NCBI RefSeq assembly: GCF_001984825.2
Contig: NZ_CP043318.1
Span: 4,340,001 to 4,404,000 of the forward strand
Origin: Enterobacter chengduensis
GTDB taxonomy: Bacteria; Pseudomonadota; Gammaproteobacteria; Enterobacterales; Enterobacteriaceae
Length of the DNA: 64,000 nucleotides
Direction of reading: 5' to 3'
The notes below the pieces were generated by a model that was not told where the DNA came from, searched no databases, and was given only the letters and a program-made list of their open reading frames with translations. Position numbers and translations under genes: made by a program. This document shows, in pieces, positions 40,486 through 48,904 of the stretch; positions within the stretch are counted from its first letter, which is position 1, and every line of letters starts with the position of its first letter.

Positions 40486-40758
40486 TTATTGTGCATGACG
40501 GTCTTTAAGGGTACAGGCCGAACCGTAGCGGCCCAGCGTCTGCGGCTTACGTGCGGGAGAATCATCCTGCGACTCAGGTTCAGATGGCACGGGTTTATGC
40601 GGCTTCATAATTATCGTGTCAACGCTTTCCAGCGCTGTAAATGTGCAGGAACATTCAAGATTCTGGCACTGATACCATGAGCGTTTAACCGAAGGTGCTT
40701 CATAAGAACTGGTTCTGGCATGGGCCATAGTGCCGCATTCAGGACATTTCAGCGCCAT
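40486..40758 (-). CDS. Ogr/Delta-family zinc-finger late activator
   Basis: A 90-aa protein with CPECGTMAHART near the N-terminus and CQNLECSC, giving the CxxC...CxxxxC zinc site of the Ogr/Delta family. P4 Delta and P2 Ogr activate late promoters of satellite and helper by contacting the RNA polymerase alpha subunit. Its ATG overlaps the sid-like stop by one base, and its 3' end runs into the leader of the psu-like gene. Confidence 0.88.
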   Translation of the reverse strand: MALKCPECGTMAHARTSSYEAPSVKRSWYQCQNLECSCTFTALESVDTIIMKPHKPVPSEPESQDDSPARKPQTLGRYGSACTLKDRHAQ

Positions 40759-41519
40759 TACAAACCCTCCGATACACTATTGTTTTTTTGCAGCAACATC
40801 TGTTCCTGACGTATCTTCATCTTATGCAGGGCAGCAGGGGATAGTTGCTTACTGAAATCCAAACGGGCCGCATAATCCGGGGCTACGCCCGCCAGTTTAA
40901 ACACAGGGTCCTGGTCCGGCATCGCATCGTTAGTGAGAGCCGGTTTGGTGATATTTTTATGAATAAAGTCTTTCAGCAGTGTGTCCGGGTCATTAACTGA
41001 ATTCACCACCCCCACAACGGCACTGGCTTCCCGCCCCATTGTGGTTTTGAGCAGGCTCAGTGTCTGGATTAATGCCTTACCATGCGCCTGCATGAAGTCT
41101 TCCCAGATTTGCTTTGCGCGAATTTCCACAAGGGTGTTATGTGCGCTGATATACTGCCCGGCTAATTTCCCGGCTTCCTGCGGTAATAAGGCATTTTCGC
41201 TTTCCTGAGCTGCCAGCAGTTCATCAAAATCCTCAAGCGTTTCGCGTCCCAGCGCAATTTCCGTGCGCAGCTTTTTCATTTCCTTTGAGACAACGCCCTG
41301 ACTTTCACGAAACAGCGTGCGCCACTCCTCATTCAGTGCGTTCGTCGTGGCTTCCATTTCAGCCCGGCGCTGGCGGATAGTTGCAATATTATCCGCTGAC
41401 GCTTTCTGCCGACGACGTGCTTCAAGCCATGCGCTTCTGGCTGTGTTCAGGGTTTCCATTGCCTGCTGCGTTACAGCCGGAAAAGTGGAAAGGTTGTTAT
41501 TCTCTGCGGTGTTGTTCAT
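40758..41519 (-). CDS. P4 Sid-like capsid-size determination protein
   Basis: A 253-aa, strongly helical protein, close to P4 Sid (244 aa). It shares the plan NEEWRTLFRESQGVVSKEMKKLRTEIALGRE (about residues 60-90; compare DDWRTAFRAAGGVLSDELKQRHIE in P4 Sid) and ends with DPVFKLAGVAPDYAARLDFS. Sid forms an external scaffold that makes P2 capsids small. It is the first gene of the late operon. Its middle also resembles Psu (YISAHNTLVEIRAKQIWEDFMQAHG), so a database search might name it either. Confidence 0.7.
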   Translation of the reverse strand: MNNTAENNNLSTFPAVTQQAMETLNTARSAWLEARRRQKASADNIATIRQRRAEMEATTNALNEEWRTLFRESQGVVSKEMKKLRTEIALGRETLEDFDELLAAQESENALLPQEAGKLAGQYISAHNTLVEIRAKQIWEDFMQAHGKALIQTLSLLKTTMGREASAVVGVVNSVNDPDTLLKDFIHKNITKPALTNDAMPDQDPVFKLAGVAPDYAARLDFSKQLSPAALHKMKIRQEQMLLQKNNSVSEGL

Positions 41520-41919
41520 GACTTCTCCTGCCGGGTTGGTTCGTTACGTCAATTGTGTCGTGACTGACACAAGCGCACTATCGGCGCTCAGTGTGTGGTG
41601 GCTGGCACAACGGGCGTTTGCGGTTATTCAGACGCGGCCATGACAGCCAGCCAGATAAAAATGCCTCTGTTTCAGCCTGCTTTATGTCCCGGATGCGGTG
41701 AAACAGGTGGAACAGGTGTTACAGCATTGTTTTGTAAAACATTTATATGCACATCACAGGTGAAACATCGCAGGTAACAAGGTGGAACAGCGGATCGGCT
41801 GGCGTTCCACCTGTTCCACCTCACTATTTCAGAAGGTGAAACAGGTTTAGCCCTTGTAAAATACGGGTGTTCCACCTGTTTCACCTGTTACCCTTAATAA
41901 ATAAGACTCACGCAAAGCC
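41520..41919. other. Non-coding spacer between sid-like and alpha genes
   Basis: 400 bp without a convincing gene. The left part should hold the late (Psid-type) promoter for the sid-like operon; the right half is the iteron cluster listed separately. Confidence 0.6.
41697..41893. repeat. Replication iterons (ori/crr) of the satellite
   Basis: About ten copies of GGTGNAACAG occur in both orientations: tandem at 41697, 41706 and 41715; direct at 41759, 41781 and 41835; inverted at 41804, 41811, and three overlapping copies across 41867-41893. P4 alpha protein binds GGTGAACAG-type iterons at ori1 and crr, so this cluster, immediately downstream of the alpha gene, is the likely origin or crr. 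Confidence 0.82.
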
Positions 41920-44592
41920 TTAACCCGGCACCTCGCTGTTGAAGACATAGAGTCTGCGGGGATTCATCTCTGGCGGGCGAATGGTTGTCTGCAGCTTGCC
42001 ATCGGTGGAGGGCAGCAGGTATCCACGATCCGCGCACAGACGCGCCACCTTGCGCGGGTCAAATCCCCGGCAGATTTCTTTCCAGCCGGACGGCATGACG
42101 TAGAACGTGGTGACGGCCTCCGTGCCCTGCGCGGTACTGCCTTTCTCCACCCTGCGCCAGCCCACCATATTGCCGGGGCGGTTACGCTCGTCGTGCCAGT
42201 CAGCAAAGCGGCTGTACTGATTCGCGGTAAAGAAGCTGCGTACCTGCTCCAGTGCGGCAATATCTTCCTGATTGGCGGTGTGCCCGCGATCTTTCAGCCA
42301 TGCGTTCAGGCAGACGCGGGTTGCCCGCAGCGCTTCACCCTCAGGCCAGCCGGTAATACCCAGCCGGGTTGCCAGCTCGCCCGCCATCGCCACCAGTGCA
42401 AAGCGGTTCACAGCCCGGCCTACCTGATTACCCGCATCTTTCGGGGTCAGGGCGGCTGTATATTCCTTCATCAGTGACTTTGCCTGTGCCGTCAGCCCGT
42501 TAAGGTCAGCGGTCAGGGCTTTCAGCCACTCCCTGAACGGCGAACCGTAGTAGCTGGACGTGGCCCACTCCAGATGTTCCGCCAGAGCCTTGCCGCTGTC
42601 GAAGCCGTGCAGCTCCTCAAATACGCCAAATTTCCCGGAATCGCTGGGGATCTGGATCATCCTGACTTCCATCCCGGCAAAGGTACGCTCACCGGCTTTT
42701 GCCGCATGTTCGGTCAGTGACAGCTCGCCGGTTGAAAAGAACAGCAGCCGCCACTGCTTACGGGTGCGCAGCTCACCGTCCGTACCGGCACGGCCCTTGC
42801 CCTGACCGTTTGCCAGCATGTAGGCGATATTACCCGCCTCGCGTCCGTCCACCTCCCGGATCTCATCAAGCATCATGGCGGCATCGTTGCGGCGGCTGGC
42901 GCATCCCTCCAGCGCGTTGCCGGTTGCCCGCCACGTCTGCCAGTAGTCAGGCCCGCCGCAGACAGAGGTTGCCGCTTTCATGGTGGTGGTCTTACCGTCC
43001 GTCGATTCCCCCTTAAGGTGGTAGCCGCCGCCGTCCATACCAACCAGCCGTAACAGGGGGGCAGCAAAGGCCAGACTGACGGCAAACGCCACGCGGGAGT
43101 TGCCGGTGCAGTAACGGGATACGTGCTCCCGCCATTCCTCCGTTGTGCCTGACACACGGAAATCGCGCCCCTGCACGGAAGTGGTCTGGAGAATGACACT
43201 TTCCGCACCCTCACCGCTGACCTCATCCTGCAGGACGTAAACCTGACCATGCCACCCGGTACGGCTGACGCAGGTCACGCGGCGTTCCGGTTTACACAGC
43301 GAGATATATTCCATCAGGCGTGCGCGGGCCTCGCCGGTGGTGCTGATATAGGACAGCCCGTTAACCAGCAGTACCCGGCGCAGCTCCTCACCGCTGCCGC
43401 TCAGCATTTCCATCGGCATCGCCCAGCGGCGGCGCTCACCCCACGTATCTTCCCACTCCAGCAGTCGTCCGAAGTTACCGCCATCGGCATCGCAGGTGAT
43501 TGCCGTCACGCGCAGCGGGTTGCATATTTTGACGTTCTGGATCTCCGTCTCACCGTTGCGCTGTACCTGTTTTTCATACCAGAGATATTCCTGGGTAAGA
43601 CGGAACCCGTGCGGCAGCTGCGTGCGGCCCTCCCCGCACAGCACCAGACCGTTACGAAAGGCTTCACGGGCACGGGTTATACCGTGCTCACGATGGAAGT
43701 CATTCCAGTCGGCCTTAATCTCTCCCGGTGGCAGCGTCATCCAGCCGCCAACGGCTTTTGCCGCACGTTCAGCAAAGGATCTGCCGGGATTCTCGCCCCC
43801 GTCCTGAAAATCGTTATCACCGGCGATGATAATTTTTACCTCAGGCCAGCGTGCCCGCAGCGCCTGTGCGACGTTGGGCAGGTTGCCCGCAGATATGGCA
43901 GCCACTACGTACCCGGCAGTGAGCTGGCTTACCGTCAGCGCCGTGGCGTAACCTTCGGTAATCACCACCTGTACTGGCGGTTCAGACGGTAACGGGCTGA
44001 GCGCCACAAACGCGCCTTTCATCGTGCTGCCGGGCAGTATGCTTTTTTCACCCGTCGGGGCGATAAGCTGCGCACCGGTCACGGCTCCGGCGTTGGTGGT
44101 GAGCGGTAACAGCAGGGAACCGGCAGGAAAATCCTTACCGCTGATATGCTGCACGCTCCCGGTCAGGGAGGCCGGGTATCCGGCAAACCCTTTTCCGGTG
44201 AGATAGGGGCTTTCTCCCGTGTGGCTCTCTTTCATCAGCGCCGCCACGGTAAGGCTCATGTCACGTTTAGGGGCTTTTTGCCTGGCAGGCTTAACAGACA
44301 GTTCCTGCACATCCGGCACATTAAGCACCTGCGCCACCTCCTGCGCGGCCTTTCTGACGCCGTAACCGGTCATGAGCTTAACCAGATCCAGACCGTCACC
44401 ATTGCCGCACTGGCTGCAAATCCACGTCCCGCGCCCGTCAAGGTCATCGAGGCGAAAACGATCCTTGCCCCCACATTTCGGGCAGGGACCGTGCCTGCCG
44501 TTTTCGGGAACATCAATACGCAGCATCTGCAGAATAACGGGCCATTTCCCCCGCGCGGCGGCTGAAATCTGCGTAACCGTCTGTGTTGTCAT
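41920..44592 (-). CDS. P4 alpha-type primase-helicase
   Basis: An 890-aa replication protein. The N-terminus has a zinc-ribbon (CPKCGGKDRFR...WICSQCGNGDG, residues 38-67), then a TOPRIM-like primase domain (VVITEGYATALT, IIAGDNDFQDG near 255) and a C-terminal SF3-like/DUF927 helicase with Walker A KGESTDGKTTT and Walker B MMLDEIREVDG. It combines primase, helicase and origin recognition as in P4 alpha (777 aa) but is longer. It overlaps the upstream gene by 4 bp and is followed by the iterons it would bind. Confidence 0.93.
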   Translation of the reverse strand: MTTQTVTQISAAARGKWPVILQMLRIDVPENGRHGPCPKCGGKDRFRLDDLDGRGTWICSQCGNGDGLDLVKLMTGYGVRKAAQEVAQVLNVPDVQELSVKPARQKAPKRDMSLTVAALMKESHTGESPYLTGKGFAGYPASLTGSVQHISGKDFPAGSLLLPLTTNAGAVTGAQLIAPTGEKSILPGSTMKGAFVALSPLPSEPPVQVVITEGYATALTVSQLTAGYVVAAISAGNLPNVAQALRARWPEVKIIIAGDNDFQDGGENPGRSFAERAAKAVGGWMTLPPGEIKADWNDFHREHGITRAREAFRNGLVLCGEGRTQLPHGFRLTQEYLWYEKQVQRNGETEIQNVKICNPLRVTAITCDADGGNFGRLLEWEDTWGERRRWAMPMEMLSGSGEELRRVLLVNGLSYISTTGEARARLMEYISLCKPERRVTCVSRTGWHGQVYVLQDEVSGEGAESVILQTTSVQGRDFRVSGTTEEWREHVSRYCTGNSRVAFAVSLAFAAPLLRLVGMDGGGYHLKGESTDGKTTTMKAATSVCGGPDYWQTWRATGNALEGCASRRNDAAMMLDEIREVDGREAGNIAYMLANGQGKGRAGTDGELRTRKQWRLLFFSTGELSLTEHAAKAGERTFAGMEVRMIQIPSDSGKFGVFEELHGFDSGKALAEHLEWATSSYYGSPFREWLKALTADLNGLTAQAKSLMKEYTAALTPKDAGNQVGRAVNRFALVAMAGELATRLGITGWPEGEALRATRVCLNAWLKDRGHTANQEDIAALEQVRSFFTANQYSRFADWHDERNRPGNMVGWRRVEKGSTAQGTEAVTTFYVMPSGWKEICRGFDPRKVARLCADRGYLLPSTDGKLQTTIRPPEMNPRRLYVFNSEVPG

Positions 44593-44972
44593 ACTTCCCC
44601 CTGATACAGCGCCACACCTGTGCTGCAGAAGTCATCAAAGGCCGCCGGAAGCGTGCGGTACAGCTCCGCCATCACTTCACAGCCGCGCGCGGTCAGTACC
44701 GGCGGCGCGGTCAGCTGTGACGGCTCCAGCATGTCAGTCAGCAGTGCCAGCGCAGCAGCGGCTCCCTGTGCTTCGCCGTACTCGTTAATCAGTGCGCATT
44801 CGATATGCAGCGCAATGGCCATTTCAATACGCTCAACCGTCAGGCTGTGCGGACCATACTGATCGCTGCCGGTTTCGTTCAGCGTTTTCTGCCGCCATGC
44901 CGACGCAATCGCCCGCCGGTACAGCGCGGTGGTCATTTCTGCCGGGAAAATGGAAACCTGCGGCTGGTTCAT
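44589..44972 (-). CDS. Small satellite protein upstream of alpha (127 aa)
   Basis: No recognised domain. Predicted helical; SLTVERIEMAIALHIECALINEYGEA and a run of Ala/Leu follow. Genes of this size with overlapping start and stop codons are standard members of the P4-like alpha operon in enterobacteria. It overlaps alpha by 4 bp and the gene before it by 4 bp, so translation is coupled. Confidence 0.75.
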   Translation of the reverse strand: MNQPQVSIFPAEMTTALYRRAIASAWRQKTLNETGSDQYGPHSLTVERIEMAIALHIECALINEYGEAQGAAAALALLTDMLEPSQLTAPPVLTARGCEVMAELYRTLPAAFDDFCSTGVALYQGEV

Positions 44973-45256
44973 CTGGCACCTCCTTCAATCAGTGCGCAAC
45001 TTTGCGCAATATCCGTCAAATCTGCCCGCAGGTACTCCATCAGCGCGGCGACACCCGGCGCACAGCCTGTATCGAGCGCTCCGACCTGAGACGGGTATTC
45101 AGAAAAGAGAAGCTGGAGCAGGTCACAGGCATTCTTTGCGCGGGTCAGCTTTCCGAAACCGTCCTCTGACAACCCATAGGCAAAAGCACCGGTATTGTGT
45201 TTTTCAGGCAAAGTGTGGCCCTGAGCACTGTTGTGCCCGTTTGAAATATTCATCAT
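44969..45256 (-). CDS. Small satellite protein (95 aa)
   Basis: Starts at ATG 45256 or 45253. The sequence includes GAFAYGLSEDGFGKLTRAKNACDLLQLL and LRADLTDIAQSCALIEGG; no known fold is recognised. It belongs to the same overlapping operon leading into alpha and is of a type often seen in P4-like elements of enterobacteria. Confidence 0.7.
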   Translation of the reverse strand: MMNISNGHNSAQGHTLPEKHNTGAFAYGLSEDGFGKLTRAKNACDLLQLLFSEYPSQVGALDTGCAPGVAALMEYLRADLTDIAQSCALIEGGAR

Positions 45257-45284
45257 GGATTACTCCGTTTTCAGCGGTGTTTTG

Positions 45285-45644
45285 TCAGAGAAACTTTGAA
45301 TAGTGACTGTCGTCAGGTTCAGCAGAACGCCGTAGGCTGCGCTCCCGCCAGCGGGTAAATACCACAGACGGATGTAGTGTCAGCGGGCCGGAGCCGCTAC
45401 CGCCTGCCGGAGCTGGCGAAGGTTTAAAAAGCGGCGCATCAAACAGGCGCGTATACCGCTGTTCAAACCATGCCAGAGGGCAGGAAGAAAGCTGGTTGTC
45501 GCTGTCATGACGTATCAGCACTTCACAGCTGAATTCAGGATTAACCAGCGCCACGGAGGGAGACGCTTCAATTAGTCGGATGATTGTGACGGTCCAGCCA
45601 CGTTCATGCTGCCAGCGTTCGCCGGGTTGCGGATAATTACGCAT
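45285..45644 (-). CDS. Small satellite protein (DUF4222-like, 119 aa)
   Basis: The start ATG 45644 (MRNYPQPGERW) is chosen over 45674 because it overlaps the Icd-like gene by 8 bp as expected in this operon. The N-terminal part, YPQPGERWQHERGWTVTIIRL, resembles the beta-rich DUF4222 proteins of lambdoid and P4-like elements. The C-terminal half is Pro/Gly- and Arg-rich. Function unknown. Confidence 0.65.
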   Translation of the reverse strand: MRNYPQPGERWQHERGWTVTIIRLIEASPSVALVNPEFSCEVLIRHDSDNQLSSCPLAWFEQRYTRLFDAPLFKPSPAPAGGSGSGPLTLHPSVVFTRWRERSLRRSAEPDDSHYSKFL

Positions 45645-45813
45645 GTTCACCTCCGCAGGGAATGCGACCGGCAAAGCTCAGCACATAGTCCGGGGCAAGT
45701 CTGCGCCGCGCTGACCGCTCGTTATCTGCGGTGATCCTTAACATCACAGGACGGGCATTGCGTTGACTGCGGTTGATCGCAGCAAATAACCAGGTACACT
45801 TCTGTTTAGCCAT
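45637..45813 (-). CDS. Icd-like host-cell-division inhibitor homologue (58 aa)
   Basis: A short gene read from ATG 45813 with AAGAGGT 10 bp upstream, stop TAA at 45637-45639. The protein reads MAKQKCTWLFAAINRSQRN, then ARPVMLRITADNERSARRRL and DYVLSFAGRIP. This follows the pattern of the Icd-like proteins of P1 and P4-like elements (TFLFLALPRS...ARPVxLxVTA...FVLxFAARLP). In P1, Icd blocks cell division; here the role is inferred from family resemblance. It opens the alpha operon. Confidence 0.75.
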   Translation of the reverse strand: MAKQKCTWLFAAINRSQRNARPVMLRITADNERSARRRLAPDYVLSFAGRIPCGGEHA

Positions 45814-45841
45814 CTTCGTTACCTCTTATAACGGTTGGTTA

Positions 45842-45879
45842 AATGCCTCTAGGGTGATTCCACGCAACCTAGAGGCATT
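45842..45879. repeat. 12-bp perfect inverted repeat in the alpha-operon leader
   Basis: AATGCCTCTAGG (45842-45853) and CCTAGAGGCATT (45868-45879) form a perfect stem with a 14-nt loop upstream of the Icd-like gene. P4 immunity works through a small leader RNA with such pairing segments, so this may be a CI-RNA-like element; only the stem is directly seen. Confidence 0.55.
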
Positions 45880-45887
45880 GCAACTAG

Positions 45888-45968
45888 GTGTCGGACACAA
45901 TGTATTTCAAGGTGTCCGACACGTCAAGTGTTGCAACTGTTCTTTTTTTGGCTATCATTGTCCGACAC
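45888..45968. promoter_or_regulatory. Three copies of a GTGTCCGACAC-type operator
   Basis: GTGTCGGACAC at 45888-45898, GTGTCCGACAC at 45912-45922 and TGTCCGACAC at 45959-45968, all in the divergent spacer between the alpha operon and the small YlcI/YnfO-like gene. The third is about 20 bp before that gene's start. They look like operators, probably for that protein or another satellite regulator. Confidence 0.7.
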
Positions 45969-45988
45969 CTACCTTAAAGGACAAATTA

Positions 45989-46165
45989 ATGGCGACTAAA
46001 TCTATCAATGCAAAATCAAAAAGATTCGATGTGCGTGTGCCTCATGAAATAGCTGATGCTGTAGAAAAACTTAAAAATAAGGATGAAAGCACAGGCCAAT
46101 TTGTCGTTGCAGCCCTAGAGGCAGAAATAAAGAAACGCCAATCTGCCATTACCCAAAAAAAATAA
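45989..46165 (+). CDS. YlcI/YnfO-like small DNA-binding protein (58 aa)
   Basis: ATG 45989 is preferred (AAAGGAC upstream); an open frame back to 45773 crosses the operator region and is rejected. The product MATKSINAKSKRFDVRVPHEI... has a ribbon-helix-helix-like pattern (beta strand RFDVRVP, helix EIADAVEKL, later helix GQFVVAALEAEIKKR). It is the only satellite gene apart from the portal fragment on the plus strand, divergent from the alpha operon with three palindromes between them. It is probably a transcriptional regulator of lysogeny or derepression. Confidence 0.72.
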   Translation: MATKSINAKSKRFDVRVPHEIADAVEKLKNKDESTGQFVVAALEAEIKKRQSAITQKK

Positions 46166-46195
46166 AATCCGTGCATGGGCATTACAATGCCCATA

Positions 46196-46387
46196 TTAAG
46201 CATGCATTCTTTTTGTTGAGCTTATAAATTCATCTAAATCTGTACGTAAATATATTACCTTTTTCAAACCCGCTTTATAGAATGGTATACAGACTTTACC
46301 TGTACTAGCCCAATTCGCCATGGTGGCTGGTGTAACACCAATATATTCAGCAGCTTCCTTTCTTGTGAGTCGTTCTTTCAAGTGCAT
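46196..46387 (-). CDS. AlpA/Vis-family regulator (63 aa)
   Basis: ATG 46387 with AGAGGT 7 bp before it; a GTG three codons upstream is less likely. MHLKERLTRKEAAEYIGVTPATMANWASTG is a MerR/excisionase-type winged helix-turn-helix, as in AlpA and P4 Vis, which act as excisionase and regulate int and late promoters. It is convergent with the YlcI/YnfO-like gene (30 bp apart) and reads away from int. Confidence 0.85.
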   Translation of the reverse strand: MHLKERLTRKEAAEYIGVTPATMANWASTGKVCIPFYKAGLKKVIYLRTDLDEFISSTKRMHA

Positions 46388-46456
46388 CGTTATCACCTCT
46401 TGTCATGCTGGTTTTGATGATTAGAACGATAAATCGAAAGTTAGCTCAGTAAAAGA

Positions 46457-46515
46457 ATCATTAGCCAAATAGTATGATCATTATAAGAAAATAGGTATAC
46501 TCATTGGCTAATGAT
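46457..46515. repeat. Imperfect 19-bp inverted repeat upstream of alpA
   Basis: ATCATTAGCCAAATAGTAT (46457-46475) and the reverse complement of ATACTCATTGGCTAATGAT (46497-46515) match at about 16 of 19 positions. It lies between the unknown 260-aa gene and alpA and could be an operator for AlpA or a transcript stem. Confidence 0.55.
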
Positions 46516-46533
46516 CATTTATAAATCAATGCT

Positions 46534-47316
46534 TTAAGATGTTATTAACTTGAAGCGTCTTGTATATGGCTCTTGAGGAATCTGACATAACTCACTACGG
46601 ATATCTTGCACCCATCTCATCAATGTTTGCTTGGAAGGTGAATGCTCATGATTTGCAAAATGTACAGCCAACTTATTACTTAGCGAGTAATGTGATACAT
46701 CAGGGTATTCTCCAATCGTCAAGCAAACTATTCTGTACACATCTTTATAATTTTGGTTCCTTGGTCCTCTTTTTGTAGAAACTGATTTTTCTGTGCCTTG
46801 GAAAACGTCATTATTACTATTCAAATAAGAAGATACGACTCTTCTAAACTGTGACTTATAGTAATCAAGATAAACCTTTCTTAATATTCCATCTTTCAAA
46901 ATAATTAGAATATCTTCCGCTTGCGAGGTATAACCCTGCTCCTTTAAAAAAACAAACATAGATAACGCGCTCAACTCATGCTCATTAAAAGATAATGAAC
47001 AATCTTTAGCTGCTAATTTTATATTATTTAACACAAAATCAAAGCCTAAAATATTACCAGAGAAATCTCTTCCTTTTGTATTTTTCAAGACCCTGTCAAA
47101 ATTGAACTTTATATCTCTTTTAGATGCACTTTCAATAATAGCAAGCAACGTTTCGAATACAAAATTTGTATCGTAATGGTTAATTAATGATTGATTTACT
47201 GCATTATTAAAGCATTGAACAGTTTGAGGTGATAATATTCCTGACTGTTCTGAACACCCCATCAAAGCCTTTATAGTTTCGTTTATAAATGGCTTAACAT
47301 TCAAATCAGTGTTCAT
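46534..47316 (-). CDS. Unknown 260-aa protein coupled to the integrase gene
   Basis: AT-rich gene whose start overlaps the integrase stop by 4 bp. I do not recognise the family. The N-terminal two-thirds are helical; the C-terminal part includes DVSHYSLSNKLAVHFANHEHSPSKQTLMRWVQDIRSEL, which could be a helix-turn-helix. There is no membrane segment or signal peptide. Position between int and alpA is a common place for accessory genes in P4-like elements; a regulatory or recombination-directionality role is possible. Confidence 0.6.
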   Translation of the reverse strand: MNTDLNVKPFINETIKALMGCSEQSGILSPQTVQCFNNAVNQSLINHYDTNFVFETLLAIIESASKRDIKFNFDRVLKNTKGRDFSGNILGFDFVLNNIKLAAKDCSLSFNEHELSALSMFVFLKEQGYTSQAEDILIILKDGILRKVYLDYYKSQFRRVVSSYLNSNNDVFQGTEKSVSTKRGPRNQNYKDVYRIVCLTIGEYPDVSHYSLSNKLAVHFANHEHSPSKQTLMRWVQDIRSELCQIPQEPYTRRFKLITS

Positions 47317-48713
47317 TTTCTCTCCCTTAGTAATTCTTCAAGAAGCTTAGATTTATCTTCATCAGATAATTTAGATAACAACTCCTTAGTATTGATAAAT
47401 GGAATTTGAATGCCAGCCTCTTGCATAATTTTCAATTCTATCCTTGCAGCTGGCTCAACTAATTCTTCGACAGGAAGACTTATATAACCAGCTGTCACAT
47501 CTGAAACCCTGCCTGATTTGTGATTCATAAGCCTTTTCAAAATATAAGTTCCTACACCACTCAACTCTGCTATTGTTGCAAATGTACGCCGAGCATCATG
47601 GCAAGTGAAATTAATAGGTGGCTCACCTTCAAATTCACCTGATGCTGTAGCCATAACAATTTTATCTATAACTTTACGGGGATCGGTGATCACTCCACCT
47701 CTCAATGCAGGGAAAACAAATTTTGAGTTTTTGTTTTTAAAAGCTAGACGTCTTTCAAAAATAGCCTGTAATGTTTTAGTAATGGGTAATTCTAACGGTT
47801 CCCCATTTTTAGTTTTATCAATCCAAAAATAACCACCTGCTAAATTAACTCTTTCCCATTCAAGTCCGAATACTTCACCTCTTCGTAAACCAGTAAATAG
47901 TGCCATATCGATAGCATCACAGATAGATAATGCGTGATCATCCCTTATGTTCATAGCATGCTTTCGAACAAATTCAACGGACTTCAACCAACGACCTAAA
48001 TCTTTATTACGAATACGTGTATTCTTTCTGACCAAGCCATGCCATTGCCGCTTGCTACTTAAAACTACCGTTGGTGGCTCAGGGAGTAATTTGCTACCAA
48101 GTTGATCTCTATAGTTATCATTTGCAAAATTATAAACAGCTCTTAATGCACGGCCCCAAAGATCAGCTTGAGAGCGGCTACCCTTACCTACTCCTGTTCT
48201 GAGTTTAGATAAGCGTTCCCCAAACCAAACAGTACCATCTGTAATATTTTTATGACGGTTAAATACATCGTCACGTGAGATATTTGCCATAGGCCTATCT
48301 AACCAATCACCAGAAAAGTTCTGTAATAGTCCTCGATACTGATTCGCAGTTGCCGATTTGAGTCGATGCCCACGAGTCTTGATGTACAACTCAAGAGCGT
48401 CACGCAGAGTTACATTAGAAAGACTTTCCTCACGAGATACAACATTTGGGTTTTGCCCTGTCATACCAATGTCACCAAGCTTATCCAAAGCCTTAGCTCT
48501 AGCTTGCTCAATCGTGATTTCAGGAAATCTCCCTAAGCTCGCACGAATGAATGCGCCTTTGACTTTCCTAACTACGCAGAAAGTTTTGATTCCTGAAGCT
48601 CCAACTCGTAACCGCAGCCCTTTGACGTGAGAATCATGATAATCAACTTGTTTGCCTTTAGGGGCTGCTGGTAGCTCTGCAAGCTTTGACTTTGTAAACT
48701 TGAATGGTTCCAC
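47313..48713 (-). CDS. int: Satellite tyrosine integrase
   Basis: A 466-aa phage integrase. The N-terminal DUF4102-like arm-binding domain (HDSHVKGLRLRVGASGIKTFCVVRKV) is followed by a SAM-like core-binding domain and the catalytic domain with Arg in ALFTGLRRGEVFGLEW, His-x-x-Arg in TCHDARRTFATIAEL and the nucleophile Tyr in VTAGYISLP. It lies 190 bp from attR and reads inwards, as expected for integration in ileX. Confidence 0.95.
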   Translation of the reverse strand: MEPFKFTKSKLAELPAAPKGKQVDYHDSHVKGLRLRVGASGIKTFCVVRKVKGAFIRASLGRFPEITIEQARAKALDKLGDIGMTGQNPNVVSREESLSNVTLRDALELYIKTRGHRLKSATANQYRGLLQNFSGDWLDRPMANISRDDVFNRHKNITDGTVWFGERLSKLRTGVGKGSRSQADLWGRALRAVYNFANDNYRDQLGSKLLPEPPTVVLSSKRQWHGLVRKNTRIRNKDLGRWLKSVEFVRKHAMNIRDDHALSICDAIDMALFTGLRRGEVFGLEWERVNLAGGYFWIDKTKNGEPLELPITKTLQAIFERRLAFKNKNSKFVFPALRGGVITDPRKVIDKIVMATASGEFEGEPPINFTCHDARRTFATIAELSGVGTYILKRLMNHKSGRVSDVTAGYISLPVEELVEPAARIELKIMQEAGIQIPFINTKELLSKLSDEDKSKLLEELLRERK

Positions 48714-48904
48714 GACGCGGTATCCTAGATTCTTAAAAATCGCCTTAAAATCGCTTGGCCTAAGCCAGGATTCCCTTAGGCTACCTCACATCATGATTTA
48801 AAGGGAACTACGTAGAATCAAGGTTAATCTTCAAAAACAACTAACCACATGAAAATTATAGCTAAATAAGAAAAATTATTTATGGTTATTATATTGAGCA
48901 GTAT
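48714..48904. other. AT-rich spacer between int and attR
   Basis: About 190 bp with no gene. It should contain the int promoter and integrase arm sites; none is assigned. Confidence 0.5.

Noticed and set aside
45773..45988. N-terminal extension of the YlcI/YnfO-like gene
   Set aside because: It would translate through the operator and stem region; the ATG at 45989 has its own ribosome site and gives the family length.
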